Source: Rhizobium indicum
Lineage (GTDB): Bacteria > Pseudomonadota > Alphaproteobacteria > Rhizobiales > Rhizobiaceae
Assembly (NCBI RefSeq): GCF_005862305.2
Contig: NZ_CP054024.1
Coordinates: 124,001 to 188,000 of the forward strand
Length of the DNA stretch: 64,000 nucleotides
Direction: 5' to 3'
The position numbers and the translations under genes are program-made. This document shows positions 9,298 to 17,763 of this stretch, one piece after another (position 1 is the first letter of the stretch; every line of letters starts with the position of its first letter). Below the pieces are notes generated by a model. That model did not search any database. It saw only the letters and a list, made by a program, of their open reading frames with translations, and was not told where the DNA came from.

Positions 9298-10311
9298 TCA
9301 ACGATAACCCTTGCCCACCAGCGCCTGAACCTTCTCAACGTTGGTCTTGTCCACGATCGTCGGGCCGGTCAGGAAGTAGTTTCCTTCGAGCAAGCCATAT
9401 TTCAGGTAGTGAGTGAGCAGCAGAACAGGCATGTAGCCGCGCCAGAACTGCTGCTGGTCGATCGTGAAAGCCTGCCGCCCATCACTGATCGCCGTGAGCG
9501 ATTGTGCATTGATGTCGTAGCCGGTCAGGATCAGGTCGTTCCGTCCGCTGTCCGCTTTCGCCGTCAGGAAGCCGTCCACCACGTCACATGTGCTCGTCGC
9601 GGCGACTGTGTCAGGGTTGCGACGCAGATAGTTGGATAGGGTTTCGGCCTGCTGGCCCGGATCCATTGACATTTCCAGGAAGTCCGCCGTGATCCCACCG
9701 GCTTTGAGGGCATCTATTTCGGAGGTTGCACGCAGCTGGCAAGTTGCGTCACCGGGTTGCTGATTGGCAACAACCACGCGTCCTTTTACGCCCATGTCGC
9801 GCAGACGTCGGGCCGACAGCTGTCCGGCGGCGCCTTCGTCAGAACCGGCGCGGAAGAGAAAAATATCGTCCGGCTTTCGAATGTGCGACCCCGGCGGAGG
9901 CGCCGCGGCGCTGCCGAACGCGATCCCGGCTTCTTTGGCTCGTGCAGCCACATCGGCATAGGCGGCGTCGTCGGCGAAAGCGCAAACCGCGATACCGTCC
10001 GCCTGAGCTGCCATGGCTTCCTCGATCTTTTGGATCTGGTTGGGAATTGTCAGCTGGTCGGGATAGATATAGTTGACCTTGACTCCAAGGTTTTTTCCGG
10101 CCTCTTCAGCGCCGCGCGCAAGATAGCCGTGGAAGCCGGTTGGCGCCGCACACCCGACGAAGTAGATGGAAATATTTTCTTCGGCAGATGCAGGTGCTGC
10201 ATTTGAAATGCAGATGAGCATAAGCGCCCATGCCAATGTGCTGGTGGCCGTAAGGGCTTTACTAGCCGACATCATTGCGCAGTTGTTTAGTAGCGGTTTT
10301 AACGCTTGCAT
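9298..10311 (-). CDS. Periplasmic sugar-binding protein of ABC transporter, possibly MocB-like
   Basis: About 337 residues. The N-terminus has a hydrophobic signal segment ending near SNAAPASAEE, followed by a Peripla_BP_4/RbsB-type fold beginning ISIYFVGCAAPTGFHGYL. The ATG at 10311 was chosen because AAGGGA lies 7 bases upstream; the frame extends further upstream without a better start. MocB of Ensifer meliloti is a binding protein of this class, so rhizopine or inositol is a plausible ligand here, but that is inference from the adjacent moc and mos genes. It heads a three-gene transport operon. Confidence 0.88.
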   Translation of the reverse strand: MQALKPLLNNCAMMSASKALTATSTLAWALMLICISNAAPASAEENISIYFVGCAAPTGFHGYLARGAEEAGKNLGVKVNYIYPDQLTIPNQIQKIEEAMAAQADGIAVCAFADDAAYADVAARAKEAGIAFGSAAAPPPGSHIRKPDDIFLFRAGSDEGAAGQLSARRLRDMGVKGRVVVANQQPGDATCQLRATSEIDALKAGGITADFLEMSMDPGQQAETLSNYLRRNPDTVAATSTCDVVDGFLTAKADSGRNDLILTGYDINAQSLTAISDGRQAFTIDQQQFWRGYMPVLLLTHYLKYGLLEGNYFLTGPTIVDKTNVEKVQALVGKGYR

Positions 10312-10800
10312 TGTTGTTCCCTTTGTTCTTCCGCGCAAGTGTAATTCAGTCGCGGGTTTGGGAACATTAGACAGTATTGGGTCGATAAGTAGAACCGTTT
10401 CTGAACGATTTCTTAGGTCCACCTCCGGCCCGTGGCGGCGAGCGTTATCGGAGCTAACGAAAGCCTTTGACGATGAGTGGAGCATGCTGGCAGCACGCAG
10501 GTTTGCGAGGGAGATCGAGCTGGGCATGAGCCGGCAGCCCGTAATTCGTACATTATTGGCGGCGGATCGGTGCGGAAACGCCACATCAGGCAGAGCAAAA
10601 AACGTACGGAGATAGCATTTCGCGAGCACGGTGAACGCGTGCGGCAGAGTAATAAACAGCTCGCGCGAAGACCGCCGTCATACAAATGAGGCCGAACGGG
10701 GCGCGAAAGCCCTCTCCCAGAGATGGAAACCGCAGAACTCAAGATGGGTTTCGACTCACCTGTGTCGGGGCAACTGAAGACAACAATCTGGACATGAGCA
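10312..10800. other. Intergenic region between ABC transporter and mos duplication
   Basis: About 490 bases between the divergent transporter operon and the first NifA site. Open frames here have no recognisable protein signature and run across the binding-protein start. It presumably holds the transporter promoter, but no clear -35/-10 pair or operator palindrome was identified. Confidence 0.5.
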
Positions 10801-10807
10801 CGTCCAA

Positions 10808-10883
10808 TGTCGGACATCCGACACCGCCAAGCGCGAAACTCCCCTTCATTTCCGATGCGGGTCTGGTTGGCACGAGCAGTGCT
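10808..10883 (+). promoter_or_regulatory. NifA site and sigma-54 promoter, copy 1 (before dead mosB copy)
   Basis: TGT-CGGACATCCG-ACA at 10808-10823 is a perfect TGT-N10-ACA activator site. TTGGCACGAGCAGTGCT at 10867-10883 matches the -24 element fully and the -12 element except for one T-to-G. The UAS-promoter spacing of about 44 bases is short for NifA, which usually acts from about 80-150. It drives only the truncated mosB copy that follows. Confidence 0.75.
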
Positions 10884-10928
10884 AAGAGTAGGCCGAGGAT
10901 GCACCAACCAGACAGAGGATAGATAGAG

Positions 10929-11160
10929 ATGCCCTCAAGCCCGAACTTTCGGATTCTCTCTGCAGAGCCCGGCGAAACCCGGACGCTGCATCCGTGGCCG
11001 ATTCTGACGGGAGCGATCTACCGGAAAGTCATCGTGTGTATTTCGCCTGGTGAACTATCCGGCTCGGGTCGGGAAGTCATTACTGAGTTTGAAAAGAAGT
11101 GGAGAATTGGATCGGCAGTGGGCATGTCGTCTCGACAAATAGCGGTACTGCCGCGCCGAT
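10929..11160 (+). pseudogene. Truncated duplicate of the mosB 5' end
   Basis: Encodes the same opening as the intact aminotransferase at 11322 (MPS-PNF, SAEP, TRTLH-WPILTGA-YRKVI). A single-base deletion after FEKK (near 11100) throws it out of frame, and the match ends near 11160. Differences are scattered, so the duplication is not brand new. Together with its own NifA/sigma-54 promoter, this forms a tandem duplication with a period of about 390 bases. Confidence 0.85.
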
Positions 11161-11179
11161 GATAGCACTACACGATCAT

Positions 11180-11262
11180 TGTCCAATGTCGGACATACGA
11201 CGCAGCTCAGTTCGAATTTCCTTTTTATTTTCAATGGAAATCTGGTTGGCACGAGATGTGCT
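11180..11262 (+). promoter_or_regulatory. NifA site and sigma-54 promoter of mosB
   Basis: TGT-CCAATGTCGG-ACA at 11180-11195 is a perfect NifA site. It overlaps the remnant of the copy-1 style site TGT-CGGACATACG-ACG (11187-11202), where the last base is mutated. TTGGCACGAGATGTGCT at 11246-11262 is a sigma-54 promoter 60 bases before the mosB start. This predicts symbiosis-specific expression of mosB and mosC. Confidence 0.78.
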
Positions 11263-11321
11263 CAGTATGGAAGCGGGCAACTTTGACGCCCTGGATGCAC
11301 CAACCCACGGGGATGAATTAA

Positions 11322-12587
11322 ATGCCATCAAAGCCAAACTTTCAGGTTCCCTCTGCGGAGCCAAGCGGAACCCGGACGCTGCATCGGTGGCCGATTTTAA
11401 CGGGAGCGAACTACCGGAAAGTCATCGCGTGTATTTCGTCTGGTGAACTTTCCGGCTCGGGTCTGGAAGTCATTAATGAGTTTGAAAAGAAGGTAGAGAA
11501 TTGGATCGGCGGCGGTCATGTCGTCTCGACAAATAGCGGCACTACCGCGCTGATTGTGGCCCTCCTGACACTCGGCGTTGGGCCGGAAGACGTTGTTCTT
11601 GTGCCTTCCTACACCTGGAGCGCCACTGCATTTGCAGCGACTCTTATCGGCGCCATTCCCCGCTTCGTCGACATTGATAGCGACACCTACAATCTCTCTA
11701 CCGAGGCAGTGGCTAAAGCGATTACGCCGGACGTCAAGGCAATCATCGTCGTTCATATGCATGGCCTGAGCTGCGAAATGGACGAGATTACCGCCATTGC
11801 GCGGGAGAAAGGGGTTCCCATCATTGAGGACTGCGCCCAGGCCCACGGCGCACTCTATAAGAAACAGTATGTTGGGACTCTTTCTGACATCGGCTGCTTC
11901 AGCATGCAGAAAAGCAAGCATTTCTCCGCCGGCGACGGTGGCTTCCTTGTGACGAGAAATGCCGCCCTTGCCCAAAAGGCACGCGATATCTGCAACTTCG
12001 GCCTTCCTACGCCAAAGCATAATTATCACTTTGAGGAGGGGCTGCGCGAAGGATATGCCGTATTTCGTGAGTGCGAGCAGATCGGCGGCATGTTTAGGTT
12101 AAACCCGCTTTCGGCGGCTCTGGTGATCGATCAGCTAGAGCATCTCGATCAACGGATAGAATGGCTCCAGGAGGCTATGAAGCCACTCGTTGCGGAGGCG
12201 GCACAAGTTCCCTTTCTCAAAATCACCCAGCCCGGCTCCCACCAAACGCATGTTTGGCACAAGATCCGCGTCGGTATCGACTATGGGGCAGTCGATCACT
12301 ACGGGAGATCAATGGCGGACATCAGACAAGGGCTGCGCAACACTCTTGCTAGGAGCGGCATTCCGAGCACGCTGTGGACAGCACCTATACTCCCGCTTCA
12401 GAAGGTGTTCAGGCCGTATGCGGGCACGATCGACTGGACCAAAACTGCGGGGCACCTTGCAATCGAAAACTCGTTCATCGTTTTCGACGAGAAGTACCCA
12501 TTGATTGCCCAGGACCCCTCAACCATGACGGCTCTCGTCTCGAAGCTCAGGCAAGTCTGGAGCGATTACTTTGCTTCATTAGAATAG
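11322..12587 (+). CDS. mosB: DegT/DnrJ/EryC1/StrS aminotransferase, MosB-like
   Basis: A 421-residue PLP enzyme of the L-glutamine:scyllo-inosose aminotransferase family. The phosphate-binding region is STNSGTTAL, the carboxylate-bearing motif is IIEDCAQAHGA, and the internal aldimine lysine is K199 in SMQKSKHFSAGDGG. MosB of Ensifer meliloti belongs to this family and is thought to aminate scyllo-inosose to scyllo-inosamine. The gene sits behind a NifA/sigma-54 promoter, as mos genes do, and is followed by a MosC-like transporter. The rhizopine role is therefore well supported by context. A general sugar aminotransferase is the alternative. Confidence 0.85.
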   Translation: MPSKPNFQVPSAEPSGTRTLHRWPILTGANYRKVIACISSGELSGSGLEVINEFEKKVENWIGGGHVVSTNSGTTALIVALLTLGVGPEDVVLVPSYTWSATAFAATLIGAIPRFVDIDSDTYNLSTEAVAKAITPDVKAIIVVHMHGLSCEMDEITAIAREKGVPIIEDCAQAHGALYKKQYVGTLSDIGCFSMQKSKHFSAGDGGFLVTRNAALAQKARDICNFGLPTPKHNYHFEEGLREGYAVFRECEQIGGMFRLNPLSAALVIDQLEHLDQRIEWLQEAMKPLVAEAAQVPFLKITQPGSHQTHVWHKIRVGIDYGAVDHYGRSMADIRQGLRNTLARSGIPSTLWTAPILPLQKVFRPYAGTIDWTKTAGHLAIENSFIVFDEKYPLIAQDPSTMTALVSKLRQVWSDYFASLE

Positions 12588-12667
12588 ACCAGCAACCCAC
12601 GGGCCTGATGGTTCTGGCAGCTCTACGCAGGTCCTGATCCATCTCGACAACGGAAGCGGAGCCTCCA

Positions 12668-13831
12668 ATGAGTAACGCTCGCATATTTGTTCCCCAAACG
12701 CGGGTCATGGCGGTGGCTTTCCAGTTCTTTATAAACGGAGTGGTATATGGCACCTGGGCGACAAACATACTTCATATCCGACGGTCGTTTGGTCTGAGCG
12801 AGTTCGGGCTCAGCATCGTGTTCCTAACAATGGGAGCCGCAGCGGTGTTGATCATGTCGCTCACGGGCTATCTCGTGCAGATTTTCGGGAGCCGGCGGAT
12901 ATCGATCCTGTCCTGCCTATTCTTTCCAGCTGCGCTATGTTTTGTGTTTGTAGCTCCAAACCACATCGCCCTCCTGGTCGGCGTCGGCCTGTTCGGCGCC
13001 GCGAACGGCTCAATGGACGTTTCGATGAACGACCAGGGCACCAATCTTGGTAAGAGAGGAAGCGATCCCGTCATATCGCTACTGCATGGTTTCTCCAGCA
13101 TTGGAGCGCTTGCGGGTTCACTTCTGTCCTACTGGTGGATTGGTAGAGGCTATCATCCGCTGGTCCAGGCCATTGCCTTGCTGGTTGGCACTCTAATGCT
13201 TTCTTGGCGACTCTTCCCACACCTTGATCTGGACGCTGATCGGAGCAGGATCAGTCTGCAGTTAGGGGCATTGGGCAACGGCAGGCTCATTTTGCTCGGA
13301 TTCCTGTCATTCCTCACCATGATGAGCGATGGAGCAATCGCCGATTGGAGCACGATCTATCTAGAGGACTACTGGCCGACGTCGCCTCAGACTGCCGTCC
13401 TGGGTTACCTGGCCTTTGCGGTCTTTATGATCGTCGGCCGGATCTCAGGAGACCGCATCGGAAGCGTTATCGGTGATCGCGCCATGATTGCGATTAGCGG
13501 CGGCCTCATGTCGGCGGGCATGACAATAGCATTGTCAATCCCGTTTTTCGCAGCTGCGCTCGCCGGCTTTTCCTTACTGGGCATAGGCATGGCTAACCTG
13601 GTGCCTATCATCTTCAGAAATGCAAGTGAGATGGTGCCAGACGGTCTCGGGATCGCATTTGTGTCGGTCTGCGGCTATTCCGGATTTCTCGTCGGTCCAC
13701 CCATTATTGGTGGCGCGGCCGGCGCAGTGGGGCTCAACAAAGCCTTGCTGATCGTCAGTGCGGTCGGAGCGACGCTGGCGTTTGCATCGGTCCTTTTTCA
13801 AGGACGCAAACGCCCACCCGCTTCAGGCTGA
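12668..13831 (+). CDS. mosC: MFS transporter, MosC-like
   Basis: A 387-residue membrane protein with about twelve hydrophobic segments and major-facilitator features (FFINGVVYGTWATNI in the first helix, a GRISGDRIG loop in the second half). It lies 80 bases after mosB on the same strand. In Ensifer meliloti the gene after mosB encodes a membrane transporter of this type, thought to export the rhizopine. The substrate is inferred. mosA is absent from the expected place upstream of mosB. Confidence 0.82.
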   Translation: MSNARIFVPQTRVMAVAFQFFINGVVYGTWATNILHIRRSFGLSEFGLSIVFLTMGAAAVLIMSLTGYLVQIFGSRRISILSCLFFPAALCFVFVAPNHIALLVGVGLFGAANGSMDVSMNDQGTNLGKRGSDPVISLLHGFSSIGALAGSLLSYWWIGRGYHPLVQAIALLVGTLMLSWRLFPHLDLDADRSRISLQLGALGNGRLILLGFLSFLTMMSDGAIADWSTIYLEDYWPTSPQTAVLGYLAFAVFMIVGRISGDRIGSVIGDRAMIAISGGLMSAGMTIALSIPFFAAALAGFSLLGIGMANLVPIIFRNASEMVPDGLGIAFVSVCGYSGFLVGPPIIGGAAGAVGLNKALLIVSAVGATLAFASVLFQGRKRPPASG

Positions 13832-13882
13832 TGGCCTTGGGATGAGCGGCAATAAGCTTTGTTGCAAAAGGGAAGCTCCAAT

Positions 13883-14614
13883 ATGAAAAGGAGAGACGTA
13901 CTAACTCTCATCGGGGCGCTCGTTGCCGCCGGTCCGATCGGATGCAAGCCCGCCTGTGGCGAGGAAATGAGTGGATCCCCCACCGGGACTGACTCAAATA
14001 AAAGATCCCCCCTGAAGTCGATCGAGCACGGGGGTTTTCGCAAGGCTCTCATGGATGATGAGGACGTGAGGACCCTAAAGGCGGTATTCGATCGTCTGAT
14101 TCCCGAAGATCAGTTTGGACCATCAGCATCGAAAGTTGGATGCCTTGATTTCCTCGACGCACAACTTACCGGCGGGTACGGGGAAGCCTCGACGCTCTAT
14201 CGAGAAGGACCTGAGCAACCGCACGAAGAGCAAATGCTTCAGAAGGCCCAATTTATCGCCATACCGCGCGAGCGATACCGTGCCGGCCTCCAAGCGCTGC
14301 GAGCTTATATCTTAGAAACGGACGGCGCGTCCTTCGCCGACCTGCCGCCGAGCCGCCAGGATGAAATTCTAGCAGGTATGGAGCAGGGCACGATCAAATT
14401 GGGAATGGCCCTCAATACTGGGGCTTTTTTCGAACTTATGTTGACCAATGTCCGCGAGGGTTATTTCGCCGATCCGTACTATGGCGGGAACAAAGATATG
14501 GCGGGCTGGAAGATGATCGGCTTCCCCGGTGCTCGCTACGATTACAGAGCTTACACCGACCGGACAGGACAGAAGCTCAATCTGGTCCCCGTCAGTCTCG
14601 TTCCGAAGAACTGA
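13883..14614 (+). CDS. Gluconate 2-dehydrogenase subunit 3 family protein
   Basis: About 243 residues. The N-terminus has a twin-arginine-like signal (MKRRDVLTLIGALVAAG), followed by a domain typical of the small subunit of membrane-bound FAD dehydrogenases (LKAVFDRLIPED near residue 65; GGYGEAS; GYFADPYYGGNKDMAGWKMIGFPGA near the end). This subunit is needed for export and folding of the GMC flavoprotein encoded next. The ATG at 13883 gives the signal peptide at the terminus. The gene is 51 bases after mosC and may be co-transcribed with mosBC. Confidence 0.85.
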   Translation: MKRRDVLTLIGALVAAGPIGCKPACGEEMSGSPTGTDSNKRSPLKSIEHGGFRKALMDDEDVRTLKAVFDRLIPEDQFGPSASKVGCLDFLDAQLTGGYGEASTLYREGPEQPHEEQMLQKAQFIAIPRERYRAGLQALRAYILETDGASFADLPPSRQDEILAGMEQGTIKLGMALNTGAFFELMLTNVREGYFADPYYGGNKDMAGWKMIGFPGARYDYRAYTDRTGQKLNLVPVSLVPKN

Positions 14615-14658
14615 GGAAGCGTTTCTCTGCTTCCTGCAATTATCGAGGTTCAACAAGT

Positions 14659-16443
14659 ATGACCACCAGACGCACCAATCCCAAGGTTGACGCTGTCATC
14701 GTCGGGTTCGGCTGGGCAGGTTCGCTCATGGCCGCGGAACTTTCCCGCGCAAATATGAACGTCGTTGCGATTGACCGCGGTCCTTGGCGAGATACCTTTC
14801 CAGATACGCCGCTTACGGCTGATCCCGACGAGTTGCGCTGGAAAACGCGCAGGGAGCTGCTCGCACCGCCGCACGACACCACTCTCACCATGCGCAACAC
14901 GTTGGACCAGACGGCCGTGCCACAGCGTGACTTCGGTATTTCGGAGCTCGGCGGAGGCGTCGGGGGCCAGGGGTTCCAATGGGCAGGAATGGCCTGGCGC
15001 TTCAATCCCTGGGACTTTCGGGTTCGTAGCGAAACGATCGAACGCTATGGCATGGCCCGCGCTGAAGACGGGGAATTGCAGTTGCAGGACTGGGGCATCA
15101 CCTACGCTGAGCTGGAACCCGACTATGATCGTTGGGAGCAAATTGCAGGCGTAGCCGGTCAGGCAGGCAACCTCAGGGGCAAGCTCACAAGCAGGGGCAA
15201 TCCCTTCGAAGGGCCGCGGTCGCGGGAATACCCGACACCGAAGCTGAAAACGCTCCGCATGATGGAGATTTTCAACAAGGCGACATCGGAGATGGGTCTT
15301 CACCCTTTTACTATTCCCTGTGCGAATGTCTCGCAGGCTTATGTCAATCCGCTCGGTGTTACGATGGCGCCATGTACCTATTGCGGCTTTTGTTCGTCCT
15401 ACGGGTGCGGCAACTATTCGAAGGCAAGTCCGCAGACGTGCGTCTTTCCAGCTCTGTTGAATAATAACCCCAACTTCAGGCTCATCACCAACGCATGTGT
15501 CACGCGCGTCAACAAAGCTGCTGACGGAAAATCTGTGACCGGCGTGACCTATATCGACCAGAACGGTAGCGAGGTTCTGCAGCCGGCCGATATCATTTGT
15601 CTAACGGCTTTCCAAATGGAAAACGTTCGACTAATGCTTCTGTCGGGCATAGGCAAGCCGTATGACCCGCTCACAAGCGAAGGCGTCGTCGGCCGCAATT
15701 TCAGCTTCCAGACCGTGTCTGGGGCAGATCTCTGGTTCGAGGAAGACCACATCAATCCGTTCATCGGGGCCGGTGGCCTAGGCTCTCAAATCGACGACTA
15801 CAACAGCGACAATTTCGACCACTCGTCACTCGATTTCATCGGTGGGGCGGGCATCTTGACTCTTTCGCGCGACGGCACACCGATTGCCAACGCCAACAAG
15901 CTACCACCGGGCACGCCACGCTGGGGCTCGGGCTTCAAGAGAGCTTATTCGAACTACTACCAGAACTATGGAGTCCTGTTCAATCAAGGGACATCGATGC
16001 CGATCAAGCGTGGGTACCTTGATCTCGATCCCACCTACAAGGATCCCTTCGGCCTTCCGCTGTTACGTCTGACATACGACTATGCCCGAAATGACCGCGC
16101 CATGGCGACGTTCACCATGAATCGCGCGATACAAATCGGCAAGCGAATGGGCGCATCGCAGTTCAGCGCCTTCAACTTCGCCGAGAAACCATTCACCACG
16201 GCGATCGGCGCGTCAAACCATACGATAGGTGGCGCCGTCATGGGGGCCGACCCGACCAGTTCGGCGGTAAATTCGTACCTTCAAAGCTGGGACTGCCACA
16301 ACGTCTTCGTCGTCGGTGCATCGGCCTTTCCCAACAACGGTGGGTACAATCCGACGGGAACCGTGGGCGCGCTGGCGTTACGCGCGGCGCGCGCGATCTG
16401 CGGAAATTACGCTCGCAAACCCGGCGCATTGCAGAAGGGCTGA
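14659..16443 (+). CDS. GMC-family FAD dehydrogenase large subunit
   Basis: A 594-residue flavoprotein with the dinucleotide-binding motif GFGWAGSLMAAEL near residue 16 and a C-terminal GMC domain (VVGASAFPNNGGYNPTGTVGALALRAA). A cysteine-rich stretch, CTYCGFCSSYGCG, is typical of gluconate/fructose dehydrogenase large subunits. It oxidises a sugar or polyol alcohol in the periplasm and passes electrons to the c-type cytochrome encoded next. Lying directly after mosC, it could act on an inositol, but no substrate can be read from sequence. Confidence 0.87.
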   Translation: MTTRRTNPKVDAVIVGFGWAGSLMAAELSRANMNVVAIDRGPWRDTFPDTPLTADPDELRWKTRRELLAPPHDTTLTMRNTLDQTAVPQRDFGISELGGGVGGQGFQWAGMAWRFNPWDFRVRSETIERYGMARAEDGELQLQDWGITYAELEPDYDRWEQIAGVAGQAGNLRGKLTSRGNPFEGPRSREYPTPKLKTLRMMEIFNKATSEMGLHPFTIPCANVSQAYVNPLGVTMAPCTYCGFCSSYGCGNYSKASPQTCVFPALLNNNPNFRLITNACVTRVNKAADGKSVTGVTYIDQNGSEVLQPADIICLTAFQMENVRLMLLSGIGKPYDPLTSEGVVGRNFSFQTVSGADLWFEEDHINPFIGAGGLGSQIDDYNSDNFDHSSLDFIGGAGILTLSRDGTPIANANKLPPGTPRWGSGFKRAYSNYYQNYGVLFNQGTSMPIKRGYLDLDPTYKDPFGLPLLRLTYDYARNDRAMATFTMNRAIQIGKRMGASQFSAFNFAEKPFTTAIGASNHTIGGAVMGADPTSSAVNSYLQSWDCHNVFVVGASAFPNNGGYNPTGTVGALALRAARAICGNYARKPGALQKG

Positions 16444-16446
16444 CCA

Positions 16447-16899
16447 ATGGCCGAGTGGAAAAACATTATTGGTGCGCTCGTCGTTGCGGCCTTCGGTGGC
16501 TCAGTCCACCAGGCGGGCAATCTCTTCGTTTTAAGTCGATCGCTCGTCGTTGATTCCACCCGCGCCCCGATGCCCATTCCTTCCTGCGCAATGACACAGG
16601 CAGCACTTAGCTACGAGGTGAATTGTTCGACTTGCCACGGCGCTCGGGGCGAAGGCATCGAGTCAATGATCCCATCGCTTGCCGGGAATGGTGTCCCTAA
16701 GGCTAAGCATCTGATTGAAATGATCATTGCCGGCACAACCGGCGGGCAGGGGGGAGTTCACATGCCGCCGTTTGGGTGGAAAATGAGCAATGAAGAAATC
16801 GCGCGACTGGCAAATTACGTTCTCAGCAACTGGGGCGGTGCCGCCATTTGCGTCACAGCTGAAGATGTCGCCAACGTGCGAGAGGCACTCCCGGGGTGA
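16447..16899 (+). CDS. Mono-haem cytochrome c, probable dehydrogenase electron-transfer subunit
   Basis: A 150-residue protein with a hydrophobic N-terminus and one haem site CSTCHGARGEG; a possible axial Met lies in VHMPPFGWKMS. It starts three bases after the GMC subunit, so the two are almost certainly translated together. The usual third subunit of gluconate dehydrogenase is a larger tri-haem cytochrome, so a single-haem version is a simplified arrangement. Confidence 0.85.
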   Translation: MAEWKNIIGALVVAAFGGSVHQAGNLFVLSRSLVVDSTRAPMPIPSCAMTQAALSYEVNCSTCHGARGEGIESMIPSLAGNGVPKAKHLIEMIIAGTTGGQGGVHMPPFGWKMSNEEIARLANYVLSNWGGAAICVTAEDVANVREALPG

Positions 16900-17670
16900 T
16901 AACGGTGGATTAGCAGGCCGTTGGGACGAAAAGACTGACGATCCGCTACGAAATCCGCAGGTCGCCGTAGAAGCCACTCGTTAGGACGACAGCTAGGACC
17001 GATCGACATTCAGGATTGAACAAAGCCGCTATCGCGGCATTTGGCCGGACCGCTCGCCTCGGCGGGCATGTCCAGCGGTGTCAGGACTGCGCGGCGTTCC
17101 GCAATCGTCTTCCAGAACAAAAATGCCGTTCACACGATCTCTTTCGCGTCGTCGCCGAAACGCTGCGCAGGCTTGCTGCCGAACGCAGTCACCAGCCATA
17201 GATGTGTCGAGAACCTGACGGAGATGATTAATGTGTCGACTTCTACCACCATTGGCCAACCACCGCTGGACTGCTCCCATTTCGGCCAGACACCCAACCT
17301 AAGCAGGAAGGGAAAGGCGTTGTCGCTCACGCGTAGTCCGTTGGCCAACGTTTTGCAGTGACTCCATAGCCAATCGGAAAGCTCCGAAGCTCTCTCTTCA
17401 GTATTCCATATGTTAAATGGATTGCCCCTGTCGTTGGGTGTTCAGCCATAAACCTGGCCCATAGCTCGTTCCTTCAATTGCAAGGAAATGATGAACCGTC
17501 AAAACCCGGGATTGAACGCTCAAACGCAAATGAGCCTCCGAGTGGGCTTGCCCAAGGGCAACAATGAATGACGCAACGTGAACTTGACGGTGGAGTAGTC
17601 AGCATGTGTCAACGGATCAAGAGCCTTTGCATTTATAGCCGCAGCGTCGTCCCGTCTTTCTGTCCTCTCG
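16900..17670. other. Long intergenic region before fixN
   Basis: About 770 bases separate the cytochrome gene from the fixN anaerobox. Several overlapping open frames on both strands (for example 17130-17348 minus) look faintly protein-like, but none has a ribosome-binding site or family signature. It may contain degraded genes. No insertion sequence or clear terminator was recognised. Confidence 0.5.
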
Positions 17671-17684
17671 TTGATGTGGATCAA
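17671..17684 (+). promoter_or_regulatory. FixK/FnrN anaerobox upstream of fixNOQP
   Basis: TTGATGTGGATCAA is a perfect TTGAT-N4-ATCAA palindrome 80 bases before fixN. This is the standard binding site of FixK/FnrN and predicts induction of the oxidase at low oxygen. Confidence 0.9.
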
Positions 17685-17763
17685 GGAGCATTTTGCGGCT
17701 TCGTGACAGTGGTGGCGAGAAAGACGGCCGCGACGCGGTCGTCGGCGTACTGGGGACGACATC

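Noticed and set aside
10413..10907. Minus-strand frame of 164 codons across the mos promoter
   Set aside because: Covers the NifA/sigma-54 elements and has no recognisable protein features.
17130..17348. Minus-strand frame with protein-like composition before fixN
   Set aside because: No ribosome-binding site, no known motif and no neighbouring partner; not enough support.
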